NCBI RefSeq assembly: GCF_051401765.1
Contig: NW_027480492.1
Location: forward strand, 434,001-498,000
Reading direction: 5' to 3'
Length of the DNA stretch: 64,000 bases
DNA from: Calliopsis andreniformis
Lineage: Eukaryota > Arthropoda > Insecta > Hymenoptera > Andrenidae
Within the stretch, counting starts at the first letter, position 1; every line of letters begins with the position of its first letter. Below are positions 37,601-50,830 of the stretch, piece by piece. The translations under genes were made by a program, and so were the position numbers. The notes under the pieces are model-generated. The model saw only the letters and a list, made by a program, of their open reading frames with translations. It was not told the origin of the DNA and ran no database searches.

Positions 37601-40600
37601 GTCCTCAATCCTCAATCCTCAATCTTCAATCCTCAATACTGAACCTTCAATCCTCAATCCTCAGTCCTCAAACCTCAATTCTGAATTATCAATCCTGAAT
37701 CCTCAATCTTCAGCCCTCAGCCCTCAACAATCAGTTGTCAATCCTCAGTCCCAAATCCTCAATCCTCAACCCTCAGTCCTCATCCTAAATTCTCAATTCT
37801 CAATCCTCAATCCTCAATCCTTAATCCTCAACCCTCAGCCCTCATCCTCAATCCTCAATCCTCAATTCTCAGTCCTCAATCCACAATCCTCAATTCTCAA
37901 TCCTCAATCCTCAGTCCTCAGTCCTCAAACCTCAATCCTCAACCCTCAGTCCTCATCCTAAATTCTCAATTCTCAATCCTCAATCCTCAATCCTCAATCC
38001 TCAACCCTCAACCCTCAGCCCTAATCCTCAATCCTCAATCCTCAATCCTCTATCCTCAATCCTCAATATTCAACACACAATCCTCAGCCATGAATCCTCA
38101 ATACTCAACCATCAATCCTCAATTCTCAATACCCAGTAGAATATCCTGAATTCTCATGGTTCAATACTCAATCCACAAAATTCAATAATCAAATCTCAAT
38201 CCTCAAACATCAATTCTCAGCACTCAATCCTCAATAGTCAGTCCTCTCTCTTCAATCCTCCATCCTCAATCCTCAAGCCTCAAGCGTCAATCCTCAACCC
38301 TCAATCCTCAACCCTCAATCCTCAGTCCTCAATCCTCAATCCGGAATCCTCAATTCTGAATCCTCAATCTTCAGCCGTCAGTCCTCAACAATCAATTGTC
38401 AATCCTCAATCCTCAATAGAATATCCTCAATTCACAGCTTTCAATACTCAATCCCCATTCTTCAATCTTCATATATCAATCCACAAACATCAATTCTCAT
38501 CACTCAACGCTCAACACTCAGTTCTCAATCTTCAATCCTCAATCCTCAATCCTCAATCCTCAATCCTCAATCCTCAATCCTCAGTAATCAATCCTCAATC
38601 TTCAATACTGAATCGTCAATCCTCAGTCCTCAATCCTCAATCCTCAATTCTCTTTCCTCAAACCTCAATCCTCAACCCTCAGCCGTCATCCTTAATCCTC
38701 AGTCCTCAATCCTCAATCCTCAATCCTTAATCCTCAATCCCCAATCTTCAATCCTCAGTCCCAAATCCTCAGTCTTCAATACTCAACCCTCAATCCTCAA
38801 TCTTCGATCCTCAATACTCAATCTTCAATCCGCAATCCTCAATCCTCAATTCTCAATCCTCAATCCTCATTCTTCAATCCTCAATACCCAATCCTGAATC
38901 TTCAATCCTCAATCCTCAATCCTCAACTCTCAATCCTCAATCCTCAATACTCAGACCTCAAACATCAATACTCAACCCTCAGTCCACGTCCTCTTTCCAC
39001 AACCCTCAATCCTCAATCCTCAATCTTCAATCCTCAATCCCCTATCCTCAATCCTCAATCCTCAATCCTCAATCCTCAATCCTCGATCCACAATCCCCAA
39101 TCGTCAATCCTCAATCCTCAACCATCAATCCTCAATCCTCGATCCCCAATCCTCAATCCTCAATCCTCAATCCTCAAACCTCAACCTTCAATGCTCAACC
39201 ATTAATCCTGAATCCTCAATCCTCAATCCTCAATCCTCAATCCTCAATTCCCAATCCTCATTAGAATATCCTCAATTGTCAGTTTTCTATACTGAATCCT
39301 CAATCTTCAATATTCAAATCTCAATCCTCAATGAACAATCCTCAATCCGCAATCCTCAGACCTCAAACCTCAATCCTCAACCCTCAGTCCTCATCCTCAA
39401 TCCTCAATCCTCAATCCTCAATCCTCAATCCTCAATCTTCAATCCTCAATACTCAATCTTCAATCCTCAATCCTCAATACTAAATCCTCAACACTCAGTC
39501 CTCAATCCTCAATCCTCATTCCTCAAACCTCAATCCTCAACCCTCAGACCTCATTCTCAATTCTCAATTCTCAATCCTCAATCCTCAATCTTCAATCCTC
39601 AATCCTCAATCCTCAATTCCCAATCCTCATTAGAATATCCTCAACTGTCAGTTTTCTATACTCAATCCTCAATCTTCAATATTCAAATCTCAATCCTCAA
39701 TGAACAATCCTCAATCCGCAATCCTCAGTCCTCAAACTTCATTCCTCAATATTCAATGCTCAACCCTCAATTCACAACACTCAATCCTGAATTATCAGTG
39801 CTCTATACTCAGTCCTCAAACCTCAATCCTCAATATTCGATCATCAATCAATCCTAAATACTCAATCCTCAGTCCTCAATCCTCAATCCTCAATCCTCAA
39901 TCCTCAATACAGTATTCTCAATTCTGTGTCTTGAAACCACAATCCTCAACCCTCAACCTGCAAATCGGCATCCTCGAACCTCAGTCCTCAAATCCCAATC
40001 CTCAATGCTCAATCCACAATCCTCAACGCTCAATACTCAATCCTCAATCGTCAATCGTCTATCCTCGGCCGCCAATCCTCTGTACCCAATCGTCAATACT
40101 CAATTCACAATCTTCAATAGATTGTCGTCAATTCTCAGATTTCAATACTCAATGTACAACCTTCAATCTTCAAATCTCAAACCTCAAACATCAATTCTCA
40201 ACACTCAATACTCAACCCACAGTTTTCAATCTTAAATCCACAATCCTCAATCCTCAATCATCAATCCCCATTCTTCAATCCTCAATCCTCAAGCCTAAAA
40301 CCTCAATCCTCAATCCTCAATTCTCAATCCTCAGTACTCAAACATCAGTCCTCAATCCTCAATACTCAATCCTCAATCCTCAATCGTCAATCCTCAATCC
40401 TGGGCAATCCATCCTCAATCCTCAATCCTCAATACTCAATCCTCAATCTTCAATAGAGTATCGTCAATTCTCAGTTTTCAATACTCAATCCTCAATCTTC
40501 AATCTTCAAATCTCAATACCCATACCTCAATCCTCAATCTTCAATCCTCAATCCTCAATACTAAGTCCTCAACACTCAGTCCTCAATCCTCAATCCTCAT

Positions 40601-42790
40601 TCCTCAAACCTCAATCCTCAACCCTCAGACCTCATTCTCAATTCTCAATTCTCAATCCTCAATCCTCAATCCTCAATCCTCAATCCTCAATAATCAATCT
40701 CCAATCCTAGATCCTCACTCCCCAATCTTCAATCCTTAATCCTCAATCTTCAATCCTCATTCCCCAGTCCTCAATCTTCAATCCTCAATGCTCAATCCTC
40801 AATCCTCAATCCTCAATCCTCAGTCCTCAATCCACAATCCTCAACCCTCCAACCTCAATCCTCGACCGTGAGTCCTCGTCCTCAATCCTCAAACCTCAAT
40901 CCTCAATCCTCAATCTACAATCATCAATACTCAATCTTCAATCCTCAATCCTCAATCCTCAATCCTCTATCCTCAATCCTCAATATTCAACACACAATCC
41001 TCAGCCATGAATCCTCAATACTCAACCAGCAATCCTCAATTCTCAATACCCAGTAGAATATCCTGAATTCTCATGGTTCAATACTCAATCCACAAAATTC
41101 AATAATCAAATCTCAATCCTCAAACATCAATTCTCAGCACTCAACGCTCAACACTCAGTTCTCAATCTTCAATCCTCAATCCTCAATCCTCAATCCTCAA
41201 TCCTCAATCCTCAATCCTCAGTAATCAATCCTCAATCTTCAATACTGAATCGTCAATCCTCAGTCCTCAATCCTCAATCCTCAATTCTCTTTCCTCAAAC
41301 CTCAATCCTCAACCCTCAGCCCTCATCCTTAATCCTCAGTCCTCAATCCTCAATCCTCAATCCTTAATCCTCAATCCCCAATCTTCAATCCTCAGTCCCA
41401 AATCCTCAGTCTTCAATACTCAACCCTCAATCCTGAATCTTCGATCCTCAATACTCAATCTTCAATCCGCAATCCTCAATCCTCAATTCTCAATCCTCAA
41501 TCCTCATTCTTCAATCCTCAATACCCAATCCTGAATCTTCAATCCTCAATCCTCAATCCTCAACTCTCAATCCTCAATCCTCAATACTCAGACCTCAAAC
41601 ATCAATACTCAACCCGCAGTCCACGTCCTCTTTCCACAACCCTCAATCCTCAATCCTCAATCTTCAATCCTCAATCCCCTATCCTCAATCCTCAATCCTC
41701 AATCCTCAATCCTCAATCCTCGATCCACAATCCCCAATCGTCAATCCTCAATCCTCAACCATCAATCCTCAATCCTCGATCCCCAATCCTCAATCCTCAA
41801 TCCTCAATCCTCAAACCTCAACCTTCAATGCTCAACCATTAATCCTGAATCCTCAATCCTCAATCCTCAATCCTCAATCCTCAATTCCCAATCCTCATTA
41901 GAATATCCTCAATTGTCAGTTTTCTATACTGAATCCTCAATCTTCAATATTCAAATCTCAATCCTCAAACCTCAAACCTCAATCCTCAATGATCAATCCT
42001 CAACCCGCAATCCTCAGTCCTCAACCCTCAGCCCTCATCCTCAAGCCTCAATCCTCAATCCTCAATACTCAATCTTCAATCCTCAATACTCTACCTTCAA
42101 TCCTGAATCCTCAGTCCTCAAACCTCAATTCTGAATTGTCAATCCTGAATCCTCAATCTTCAGCCCTCAGCTCTCAACAATCAGTTGTCAATCCTCAGTC
42201 CCAAATCCTCAATCCTCAACCCTCAGTCTTCATCCTAAATTCTCAATTCTCAGTCCTCAATCCTCAATCCTCAATCCTCAACCCACAGCCCTCATCCTCA
42301 ATCCACAACCCTCAATCCACAATCCTCAATCTTCAATCCTCAATCCTCAATCCTCAATCCTCAATCCTCAATCCTCATTCTTCAATCCACAATACCCAAT
42401 CCTGAATCTTCAATCCTCAATCCTCAATCCTCAATTCTCAATCCTCAATCCTCAATCCTCAGACCTCAAACATCAATACTCAACCCTCAGTCCTCGTCCT
42501 CAATCCACAACACTCAATCCTCAATCCTCAATCTTCAATCCTCAATCCTCTATCCTCAATCCTCAATCCTCAATCCTCAGTCCTCAAACCTCAATCCTGA
42601 ATCCTCAATTCTGAATCCTCAATCTTCAGCCGTCAGTCCTCAACAATCAATTGTCAATCCTCAATCCTCAATAGAATATCCTCAATCCACAGTTTTCAGT
42701 ACTCAATCCCCATTCTTCAATCTTCATATATCAATCCACAAACATCAATTCTCATCACTCAACCCTCAACACTCAGTCCTCAATCTTCAA
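34641..42790 (+). repeat. Large higher-order unit, copy 2 (about 8.15 kb)
   Basis: This matches the first large unit at offset 10,792 up to the S1 core. It then matches at 8,857 beyond the missing 1,935-base block and 8,153 beyond the missing 704-base block. Private marks include TCCATAC near 35,082 and TCAACCA near 35,930. After about 42,790 it continues into an ordinary D path instead of starting a third copy. Confidence 0.86.
39641..40710 (+). repeat. Diverged block S1, copy 3 (mosaic)
   Basis: The left half matches S1 copy 2, including TCAGTCC near 39,868. The right half carries the TCAATGT (near 40,154) and TAAGTCC (near 40,561) marks of the truncated S1 at 31,190. CGGCCG lies at 40,066-40,071. 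This is what an exchange between two neighbouring S1 copies, removing 1,935 bases, would leave. Confidence 0.86.
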
Positions 42791-43298
42791 TCCTCAATCC
42801 TCAATCCTCAATCCTCAATCCTCAATCCTCAATCCTCAGTAATCAATCCTCAATCTTCAATACTGAATCGTCAATCCTCAGTCCTCAATCCTCAATCCTC
42901 AATTCTCTTTCCTCAAACCTCAATCCTCAACCCTCAGCCCTCATCCTTAATCCTCAGTCCTCAATCCTCAATCCTCAATCTTCAATCCTCAATACTGAAC
43001 CATCAATCCTTAATCCTCAGTCCTCAAAACCTCAATTCTGAATTATCAATCCTGAATCCTCAACCTTCAGCACTCAGCCCTCAACAATCAGTTGTCAAAC
43101 CTCAGTCCCAAATCCTCAATCCTCAACCCTCAGTCCTCATCCTAATTTCTCAATTCTCAGTCCTCAATCCTCAATCCTCAATCCTCAATCCACAGCCCTC
43201 ATCCTCAATCCTCAATCCTCAACCCTCAGCCCTCATCCTTAATCCTCAGTACTCAATCCTCAATCCTCAATTCCCAATCCTCATTAGAATATCCTCAA
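41913..43298 (+). repeat. Family D unit, 1,386 bp, copy 5
   Basis: A full-length D unit. The first part carries TGAATTG and TCAGCTC, shared with 33,760-34,640. The second part follows copies 1 to 3, with private TCAGCAC near 43,069 and TAATTTC near 43,143. Confidence 0.87.
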
Positions 43299-44659
43299 TT
43301 GTCAGTTTTCTATACTGAATCCTCAATCTTCAATATTCAAATCTCAATCCTCAAACCTCAAACCTCAATCCTCAATGATCAATCCTCAACCCGCAATCCT
43401 CAGTCCTCAACCCTCAGCCCTCATCCTCAAGCCTCAATCCTCAATCCTCAATACTCAATCTTCAATCCTCAATACTCTACCTTCAATCCTGAATCCTCAG
43501 TCCTCAAACCTCAATTCTGAATTCTCAATCCTGAATCCTCAATCTTCAGCCCTCAGCCCTCAACAATCAGTTGTCAATCCTCAGTCCCAAATCCTCAATC
43601 CTCAACCCTCAGTCTTCATCCTAAATTCTCAATTCTCAGTCCTCAATCCTCAATCCTCAATCCTCAACCCACAGCCCTCATCCTCAATCCACAACCCTCA
43701 ATCCACAATCCTCAATCTTCAATCCTCAATCCTCAATCCTCAATCCTCAATCCTCAATCCTCATTCTTCAATCCTCAATACCCAATCCTGAATCTTCAAT
43801 CCTCAATCCTCAATCCTCAATTCTCAATCCTCAATCCTCAATCCTCAGACCTCAAACATTAATACTCAACCCTCAGTCCTCGTCCTCAATCCACAACACT
43901 CAATCCTCAATCCTCAATCTTCAATCCTCAATCCTCTATCCTCAATCCTCAATCCTCAATCCTCAGTCCTCAAACCTCAATCCTGAATCCTCAATTCTGA
44001 ATCCTCAATCTTCAGCCGTCAGTCCTCAACAATCAATTGTCAATCCTCAATCCTCAATAGAATATCCTCAATCCACAGTTTTCAGTACTCAATCCCCATT
44101 CTTCAATCTTCATATATCAATCCACAAACATCAATTCTCATCACTCAACCCTCAACACTCAGTCCTCAATCTTCAATCCTCAATCCTCAATCCTCAATCC
44201 TCAATCCTCAATCCTCAATCCTCAGTAATCAATCCTCAATCTTCAATACTGAATCGTCAATCCTCAGTCCTCAATCCTCAATCCTCAATTCTCTTTCCTC
44301 AAACCTCAATCCTCAACCCTCAGCCCTCATCCTTAATCCTCAGTCCTCAATCCTCAATCCTCAATCTTCAATCCTCAATACTGAACCATCAATCCTTAAT
44401 CCTCAGTCCTCAAAACCTCAATTCTGAATTATCAATCCTGAATCCTCAACCTTCAGCCCTCAGCCCTCAACAATCAGTTGTCAAACCTCAGTCCCAAATC
44501 CTCAATCCTCAACCCTCAGTCCTCATCCTAAATTCTCAATTCTCAGTCCTCAATCCTCAATCCTCAATCCTCAATCCACAGCCCTCATCCTCAATCCTCA
44601 ATCCTCAACCCTCAGCCCTCATCCTTAATCCTCACTACTCAATCCTCAATCCTCAATCT
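43299..44659 (+). repeat. Family D unit, copy 6 (right end replaced)
   Basis: This follows the previous unit at exactly 1,386 bases and matches 15,510-16,870 at offset 27,789. It leaves the D path in the same way, through TCAATCT-TGAATCC. A private TTAATAC near 43,860 replaces TCAATAC. Confidence 0.87.
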
Positions 44660-45590
44660 TGAATCCTCAATACTGAACCTTCAATCCTCAGTCCTCAGTC
44701 CTCAAACCTCAATTCTGAATTATCAATCCTGAATCCTCAATCTTCAGCCCTCAGCCCTCAACAATCAGTTGTCAATCCGCAGTTCCAAATCCTCAACCCT
44801 CAGTCCTCATCCTAAATTCTCAATTCTCAACCCTCAATCCTCAATCCTCAATCCTCAACCCTCAGCCCTCATCCTCAATCCTCAATCCTCAATTCCCAGT
44901 CCTCAATCCTCAATCCTCAACTCTCAATCCTCAATCCTCAGTCCTCACTCCTCAAACCTCAATCCTCAACCCTCAGCCCTCATCCTCAATCCTCAATCCT
45001 CAGTCCTCAATCCTCAATCCTCAACTCTCAATCCTCATTCCTCACACCTCAATCCTCAACCCTCAGTCCTCATCCTCAGTTCTCAATTCTGAATCCTCAA
45101 TCCTCAATCCTCAATCCTCAATACTCAATCCTCAACCCTCAATCCTCATTCCTCAAACCTCAATCCTCAACCCTCAGTCCTCATTCTCAATTCTCAATTC
45201 TCAATCCTCAATCCTCATTCCTCAATCCACAATCCTCAATCCTCAATAATCAATCTCCAATCCTAGATCCTCACTCCCCAATCTTCAATCCTTAATCCTC
45301 ACTCTTCAATCCTCATTCCCCAGTCCTCAATCTTCAATCCTCAATGCTCAATCCTCAATCCTCAATCCTCAATCCTCAGTCCTCAATCCACAATCCTCAA
45401 CCCTCCAACCTCAATCCTCGACCGTGAGTCCTCGTCCTCAATCCTCAAACCTCAATCCTCAATCCTCAATCTACAATCATCAATACTCAATCTTCAATCC
45501 TCAATCCTCAATCCTAAATCCTCAATCCTCAATCCTCAATATTCAACACACAATCCTCAGCCATCAATCCTCAATACTCAACCATCAATC
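44660..45590 (+). repeat. Tail of the 4.9-kb unit, third copy, truncated
   Basis: This stretch matches 16,871-17,795 at offset 27,789, including TCACACC near 45,044 and TCGACCG-TGAGTCC near 45,418. Near 45,590 it departs: after TCAACCA-TCAATCC it reads TCTATCC-TCAATCC-TCAACCC, where the other copies read TCAATTC-TCAATAC. Confidence 0.82.
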
Positions 45591-46669
45591 CTCTATCCTC
45601 AATCCTCAACCCTCAATCCTCAGTCCTCAAACCTCAATCCGGAATCCTCAATTCTGAATCCTCAATCTTCAGCCGTCAGTCCCCAACAATCAATTGTCAA
45701 TACTCAGTCCTCAATAGAATATACTCAATTCACAGTTTTCAACACTCAATCCCCATTCTTCTATCTTCATATCGCAATCAACAACCATCAATTCTCATCA
45801 CTCAACCCTCAACACTCAGTCCTCAATCTTCAATCCTCAATCCTCAATCCTCAATCCTCAATCCTCAATCCTCAATCCTCAATCCTCAATCTTCAATCCT
45901 CAATCCTCAGTCCTCAGCCCTCAAACCTCAATCCTCAACCCTCAGCCCTCATCCTTAATCCTCAGTACTCAATCCTCAATACCCAATCTTCAATCCTCAA
46001 TACTGAACCTTCAATCCTCAGTCCTCAGTCCTCAAACCTCAATTCTGAATTATCAATCCTGAATCCTCAGTCTTCAGCCCTCAGCCCTCAACAATCAGTT
46101 GTCAAACCGCAGTTCCAAATCCTCAACCCTCAGTCCTCATCCTAAATTCTCAATTCTCAATCCTCAATCCTCAATCCTCAATCCTCAACCCTCAGCCCTC
46201 ATCCTCAATCCTCAATCCTCAATTCTCAGTCCTCAATCCTCATTCCCCAGTCCTCAATCTTCAATCCTCAATGCTCAATCCTCAATCCTCAATCCTCAAT
46301 CCTCAGTCCTCAATCCACAATCCTCAATCCTCCAACCTCAATCCTCGACCGTGAGTCCTCGTCCTCAATCCTCAAACCTCAATCCTCAATCCTCAATCTA
46401 CAATCATCAATACTCAATCTTCAATCCTCAATCCTCAATCCTAAATCCTCAATCCTCAATCCTCAATATTCAACACACAATCCTAAGCCATGAATCCTCA
46501 ATACTCAACCATCAATCCTCAATTCTCAATACCCAATAGAGTATCCTGAATTCTCATGGTTCAATACTCAATCCACAAAATTCAATTATCAAATCTCAAT
46601 CCTCAAACATCAATTCTCAGCACTCAATCCTCAATACTCAGTCCTCTCTCTTCTATCCTCCATCCTCAA
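45591..46669 (+). repeat. Rearranged pieces of the 4.9-kb unit
   Basis: This is a patchwork of strings known from 17,980-19,380, including TCAATCG-type and TCGACCG-TGAGTCC marks (the latter near 46,346), but with intervening parts missing. For example, TCAGTCC-TCAATCC-TCATTCC near 46,225 fuses two segments that are separated elsewhere. All pieces keep the same orientation. Confidence 0.7.
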
Positions 46670-49600
46670 TCCTCAATCCTCAAGCGTCAATCCTCAACCC
46701 TCAATCCTCAACCCTCAATCCTCAGTCCTCAAACCTCAATCCGGAATCCTCAATTCTGAATCCTCAATCTTCAGCCGTCAGCCCTCAACAATCAATTGTC
46801 AATCCTCAATCCTCAATAGAATATCCTCAATTCACAGTTTTCAATACTCAATCCCCATTCTTCAATCTTCATATATCAATCCACAAACACCAATTCTCAT
46901 CACTCAACCCTCAACACTCCGTCCTCAATCTTCAATCCTCAATCCTCAATCCTCATTCCTCAGTCCTCAATCCTCAATCCTCGGTAATCAATCCTCAATC
47001 TTCAATACTGAATCGTCAATCCTCAGTCCTCAATCTTCAATCCTGAATTCTCTTTCCTCAAACCTCAATCCTCAACCCTCAGTCCTCATCCTCAATCCTC
47101 AATCCTCAATCCTCAATCCTCAATCTTCAATCCTCAATACTCAATCCTCAATCCTCAGCCCTCATCCTCAATCCTCAATCCTCAATTCTCGGTCCTCAAT
47201 CCTCAATCCTCAATTCTCAATCCTCAATCCTCAGTCCTCAGCCCTCAAACCTCAATCCTCAACCCTCAGCCCTCATCCTTAATCCTCAGTCCTCAATCCT
47301 CAATCCTCAATCTTCAATCCTCAATACTGAACCTTCAATCCTCAATCCTCAGTCCTCAAACCTCAATTCTGAATTATCAATCCTGAATCCTCAATCTTCA
47401 GCCCTCAGCCCTCAACAATCAGTTGTCAATCCTCAGTCCCAAATCCTCAATCCTCAACCCTCAGTCCTCATCCTAAATTCTCAATTCTCAATCCTCGATC
47501 CTCAATCCCTAATCCTCAACCCTCAGCCCTCATCCTCAATCCTCAATCCTCAATTCTCAGTCCTCAATCCACAATCCTCAATTCTCAATCCTCAATCCTC
47601 AGTCCTCAGTCCTCAAACCTCAATCCTCAACCCTCAGTCCTCATCCTAAATTCTCAGTTCTCAATCCTCAATCCTCAATCCTCAATCCTCAACCCTCAGC
47701 CCTAATCCTCAATCCTCAATCCTCAATTCTCAGTCCTCACTCCTCAATCCTCAATTCTCAATCCTCAATCCTCAGTCCTCAGTCCTCAAACCTCAATCCT
47801 CAACCCTCAGCCCTCATCCTCAATCCTCAATCCTCAATCCTCAATCCTCAATCGTCAATCTTCAATCCTCAATACTCAATCTTCAATCCTCAATCGTCAA
47901 TCCTCAATCCTCAATCCTCAATCCTCAATCATCAATCCTCATTCTTCAATCCTCAATACCCAATCGTGAATCTTCAATCCTCAATCCTCAATCCTCTATC
48001 CTCAATCCTCAATCCTCAATCATCAATCCTCATTCTTCAATCCTCAACCCTCAGTCCTCATCCTCAATCCTCAATCCTCAATCCTCAATCCTCAATCTTC
48101 AATCCTCAATACTCAATCCTCAATCCTCAGCCCTCATCCTCAATCCTCAATCCTCAATTCTCGGTCCTCAATCCTCAAACCTCAATTCTCAATCCTCAAT
48201 CCTCAGTCCTCAGCCCTCAAACCTCAATCCTCAACCCTCAGCCCTCATCCTTAATCCTCACTCCTCAATCCTCAATCCTCAATCTTCAATCCTCAATACT
48301 GAACCTTCAATCCTCAATCCTCAGTCCTCAAACCTCAATTCTGAATTATCAATCCTGAATCCTCAATCTTCAGCCCTCAGCCCTCAACAATCAGTTGTCA
48401 AGCCTCAGTCCCAAATCCTCAATCCTCAACCCTCAGTCCTCATCCTAAATTCTCAATTCTCAATCCTCAATCCTCAATCCTTAATCCTCAACCCTCAGCC
48501 CTCATCCTCAATCCTCAATCCTCAATTCTCAGTCCTCAATCCGCAATCCTCAATTCTCAATCCTCAATCCTCAGTCCTCAGTCCTCAAACCTCAATCCAC
48601 AACCCTCAGTCCTCATCCTAAATTCTCAATTCTCAATCCTCAATCCTCAATCCTCAATCCTCAACCCTCAGCCCTAATCCTCAATCCTCAATCCTCAATT
48701 CTCAGTCCTCAATCCTCAATCCTCAATTCTCAATCCTCAATCATCAGTCCTCAGTCCTCAAACCTCAATCCTCAACCCTCAGCCCTCATCCCCAATCCTC
48801 AATCCTCAATCCTCAATCCTCAATCCTCAATCCTCAATCCTCAATCCTCAGTAATCAATCCTCAATCTTCAATACTGAATCGTCAATCCTCAGTCCTCAA
48901 TCTTCAATGCTCAATTCTCTTTCCTCAAACCTCAATCCTCAACCCTCAGTCCTCATCCTCAATCCTCAATCCTCAATCCTCAATCCTCAATCTTCAATCC
49001 TCAATACTCAATCCTCAATCCTCAGCCCTCATCCTCAATCCTCAATCCTCAATTCTCGGTCCTCAATCCTCAATCCTCAATTCTCAATCCTCAATCCTCA
49101 GTCCTCAGCCCTCAAACCTCAATCCTCAACCCTCAGCCCTCATCCTTAATCCTCAGTCCTCAATCCTCAATCCTCAATCTTCAATCCTCAATACTGAACC
49201 TTCAATCCTCAATCCTCAGTCCTCAAACCTCAATTCTGAATTATCAATCCTGAATCCTCAATCTTCAGCCCTCAGCCCTCAACAATCAGTTGTCAATCCT
49301 CAGTCCCAAATCCTCAATCCTCAACCCTCAGTCCTCATCCTAAATTCTCAATTCTCAATCCTCAATCCTCAATCCTTAATCCTCAACCCTCAGCCCTCAT
49401 CCTCAATCCTCAATCCTCAATTCTCAGTCCTCAATCCACAATCCTCAATTCTCAATCCTCAATCCTCAGTCCTCAGTCCTCAAACCTCAATCCTCAACCC
49501 TCAGTCCTCATCCTAAATTCTCAATTCTCAATCCTCAATCCTCAATCCTCAATCCTCAACCCTCAACCCTCAGCCCTAATCCTCAATCCTCAATCCTCAA

Positions 49601-49900
49601 TTCTCAGTCCTCAATCCTCAATCCTCAATTCTCAATCCTCAATCCTCAGTCCTCAGTCCTCAAACCTCAATCCTCAACCCTCAGCCCTCATCCTCAATCC
49701 TCAATCATCAATCCTCAATCCTCAATCGTTAATCTTCAATCCTCAATACTCGATCTTCAATCCTCAATCGTCAATCCTCAATCCTCAATCCTCAATTCTC
49801 AGTCCTCAATCCTCAATCCTCAATTCTCAATCCTCAATCATCAGTCCTCAGCCCTCAAACCTCAATCCTCAACCCTCAGCCCTCATCCTTAATCCTCAGT
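46670..49900 (+). repeat. Segment E, third copy, internally reordered
   Basis: The TCGGTCC mark, seen once per large unit (26,709 and 37,501), occurs three times here (about 47,189, 48,161 and 49,056). About 46,980-47,400 resembles late segment E, 47,400-48,110 resembles early segment E (offset 22,320 from 25,080-25,790), and 48,110-49,600 resembles the middle and late parts (offset 22,347 at 48,907). So late E precedes early E here. Confidence 0.75.
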
Positions 49901-50830
49901 CCTCAATCCTCAATCCTCAGTCCTTAATCCTCAATCCCCAATCATCAAACCTCAGTCCCAAGTGCTCAGTCTTCAATACTCAATCCTCAATCCTCAATCT
50001 TCGATCCTCAAAACTCAATCTTCAATCCGCAATCCTCAATCCTCAATTCTCAATCCTCAATCCGCGTTCTTCAATCCTCAATACCCAATCCTGAATCTTC
50101 AATCCTCAATCCTCAATCCTCAACTCTCAATCCTCAATCCTCAATACTCAGACCTCAAACATCAATACTCAACCCTCAGTCCACGTCCTCTTTCCACAAC
50201 CCTCAATCCTCAATCCTCAATCTTCAATCCTCAATCCCCTATCCTCAATCCTCAATCCTCAATCCTCAATCCTCAATCCTCGATCCACAATCCCCAATCG
50301 TCAATCCTCAATCCTCAACCATCAATCCTCAATCCTCGATCCCCAATCCTCAATCCTCAATCCTCAATCCTCAAACCTCAACCTTCAATGCTCAACCATT
50401 AATCCTGAATCCTCAATCCTCAATCCTCAATCCTCAATTCCCAATCCTCATTAGGATATCCTCAATTGTCAGTTTTCTATACTCAATCCTCAATCTTCAA
50501 TATTCAAATCTCAATCCTCAAACCTCAAACCTCAATCCTCAATGATCAATCCTTAATCCGCAATCCTCAGTCCTCAACACTCAGCCCTCATCCTCAAGCC
50601 TCAATCCTCAATCCTCAATCCTCAATCTTCAATCCTCAATACTCTACCTTCAATCCTCAATCCTCAGTCCTCAAACCTCAATTCTGAATTCTCAATCCTG
50701 AATCCTCAATCTTCAGCCCTCAGCCCTCAACAATCAGTTGTCAATCCTCAGTCCCAAATCCTCAATCCTCAACCCTCAGTCCTCATCCTCAATCCTCAAT
50801 CCTCAGTTCTCAGTCCTCAATCCTCAATCC
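49901..50830 (+). repeat. Block F right half plus short D-like segment
   Basis: About 49,970-50,460 follows block F (offset about 19,340 from 30,620 onward), with private AAGTGCTC near 49,959 and TCCGCGTTC near 50,062. It is followed by a D-like start at 50,466. That start has TCAATCC after TCTATAC, as in block A, and AGGATATCC instead of AGAATATCC just before. Confidence 0.72.
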
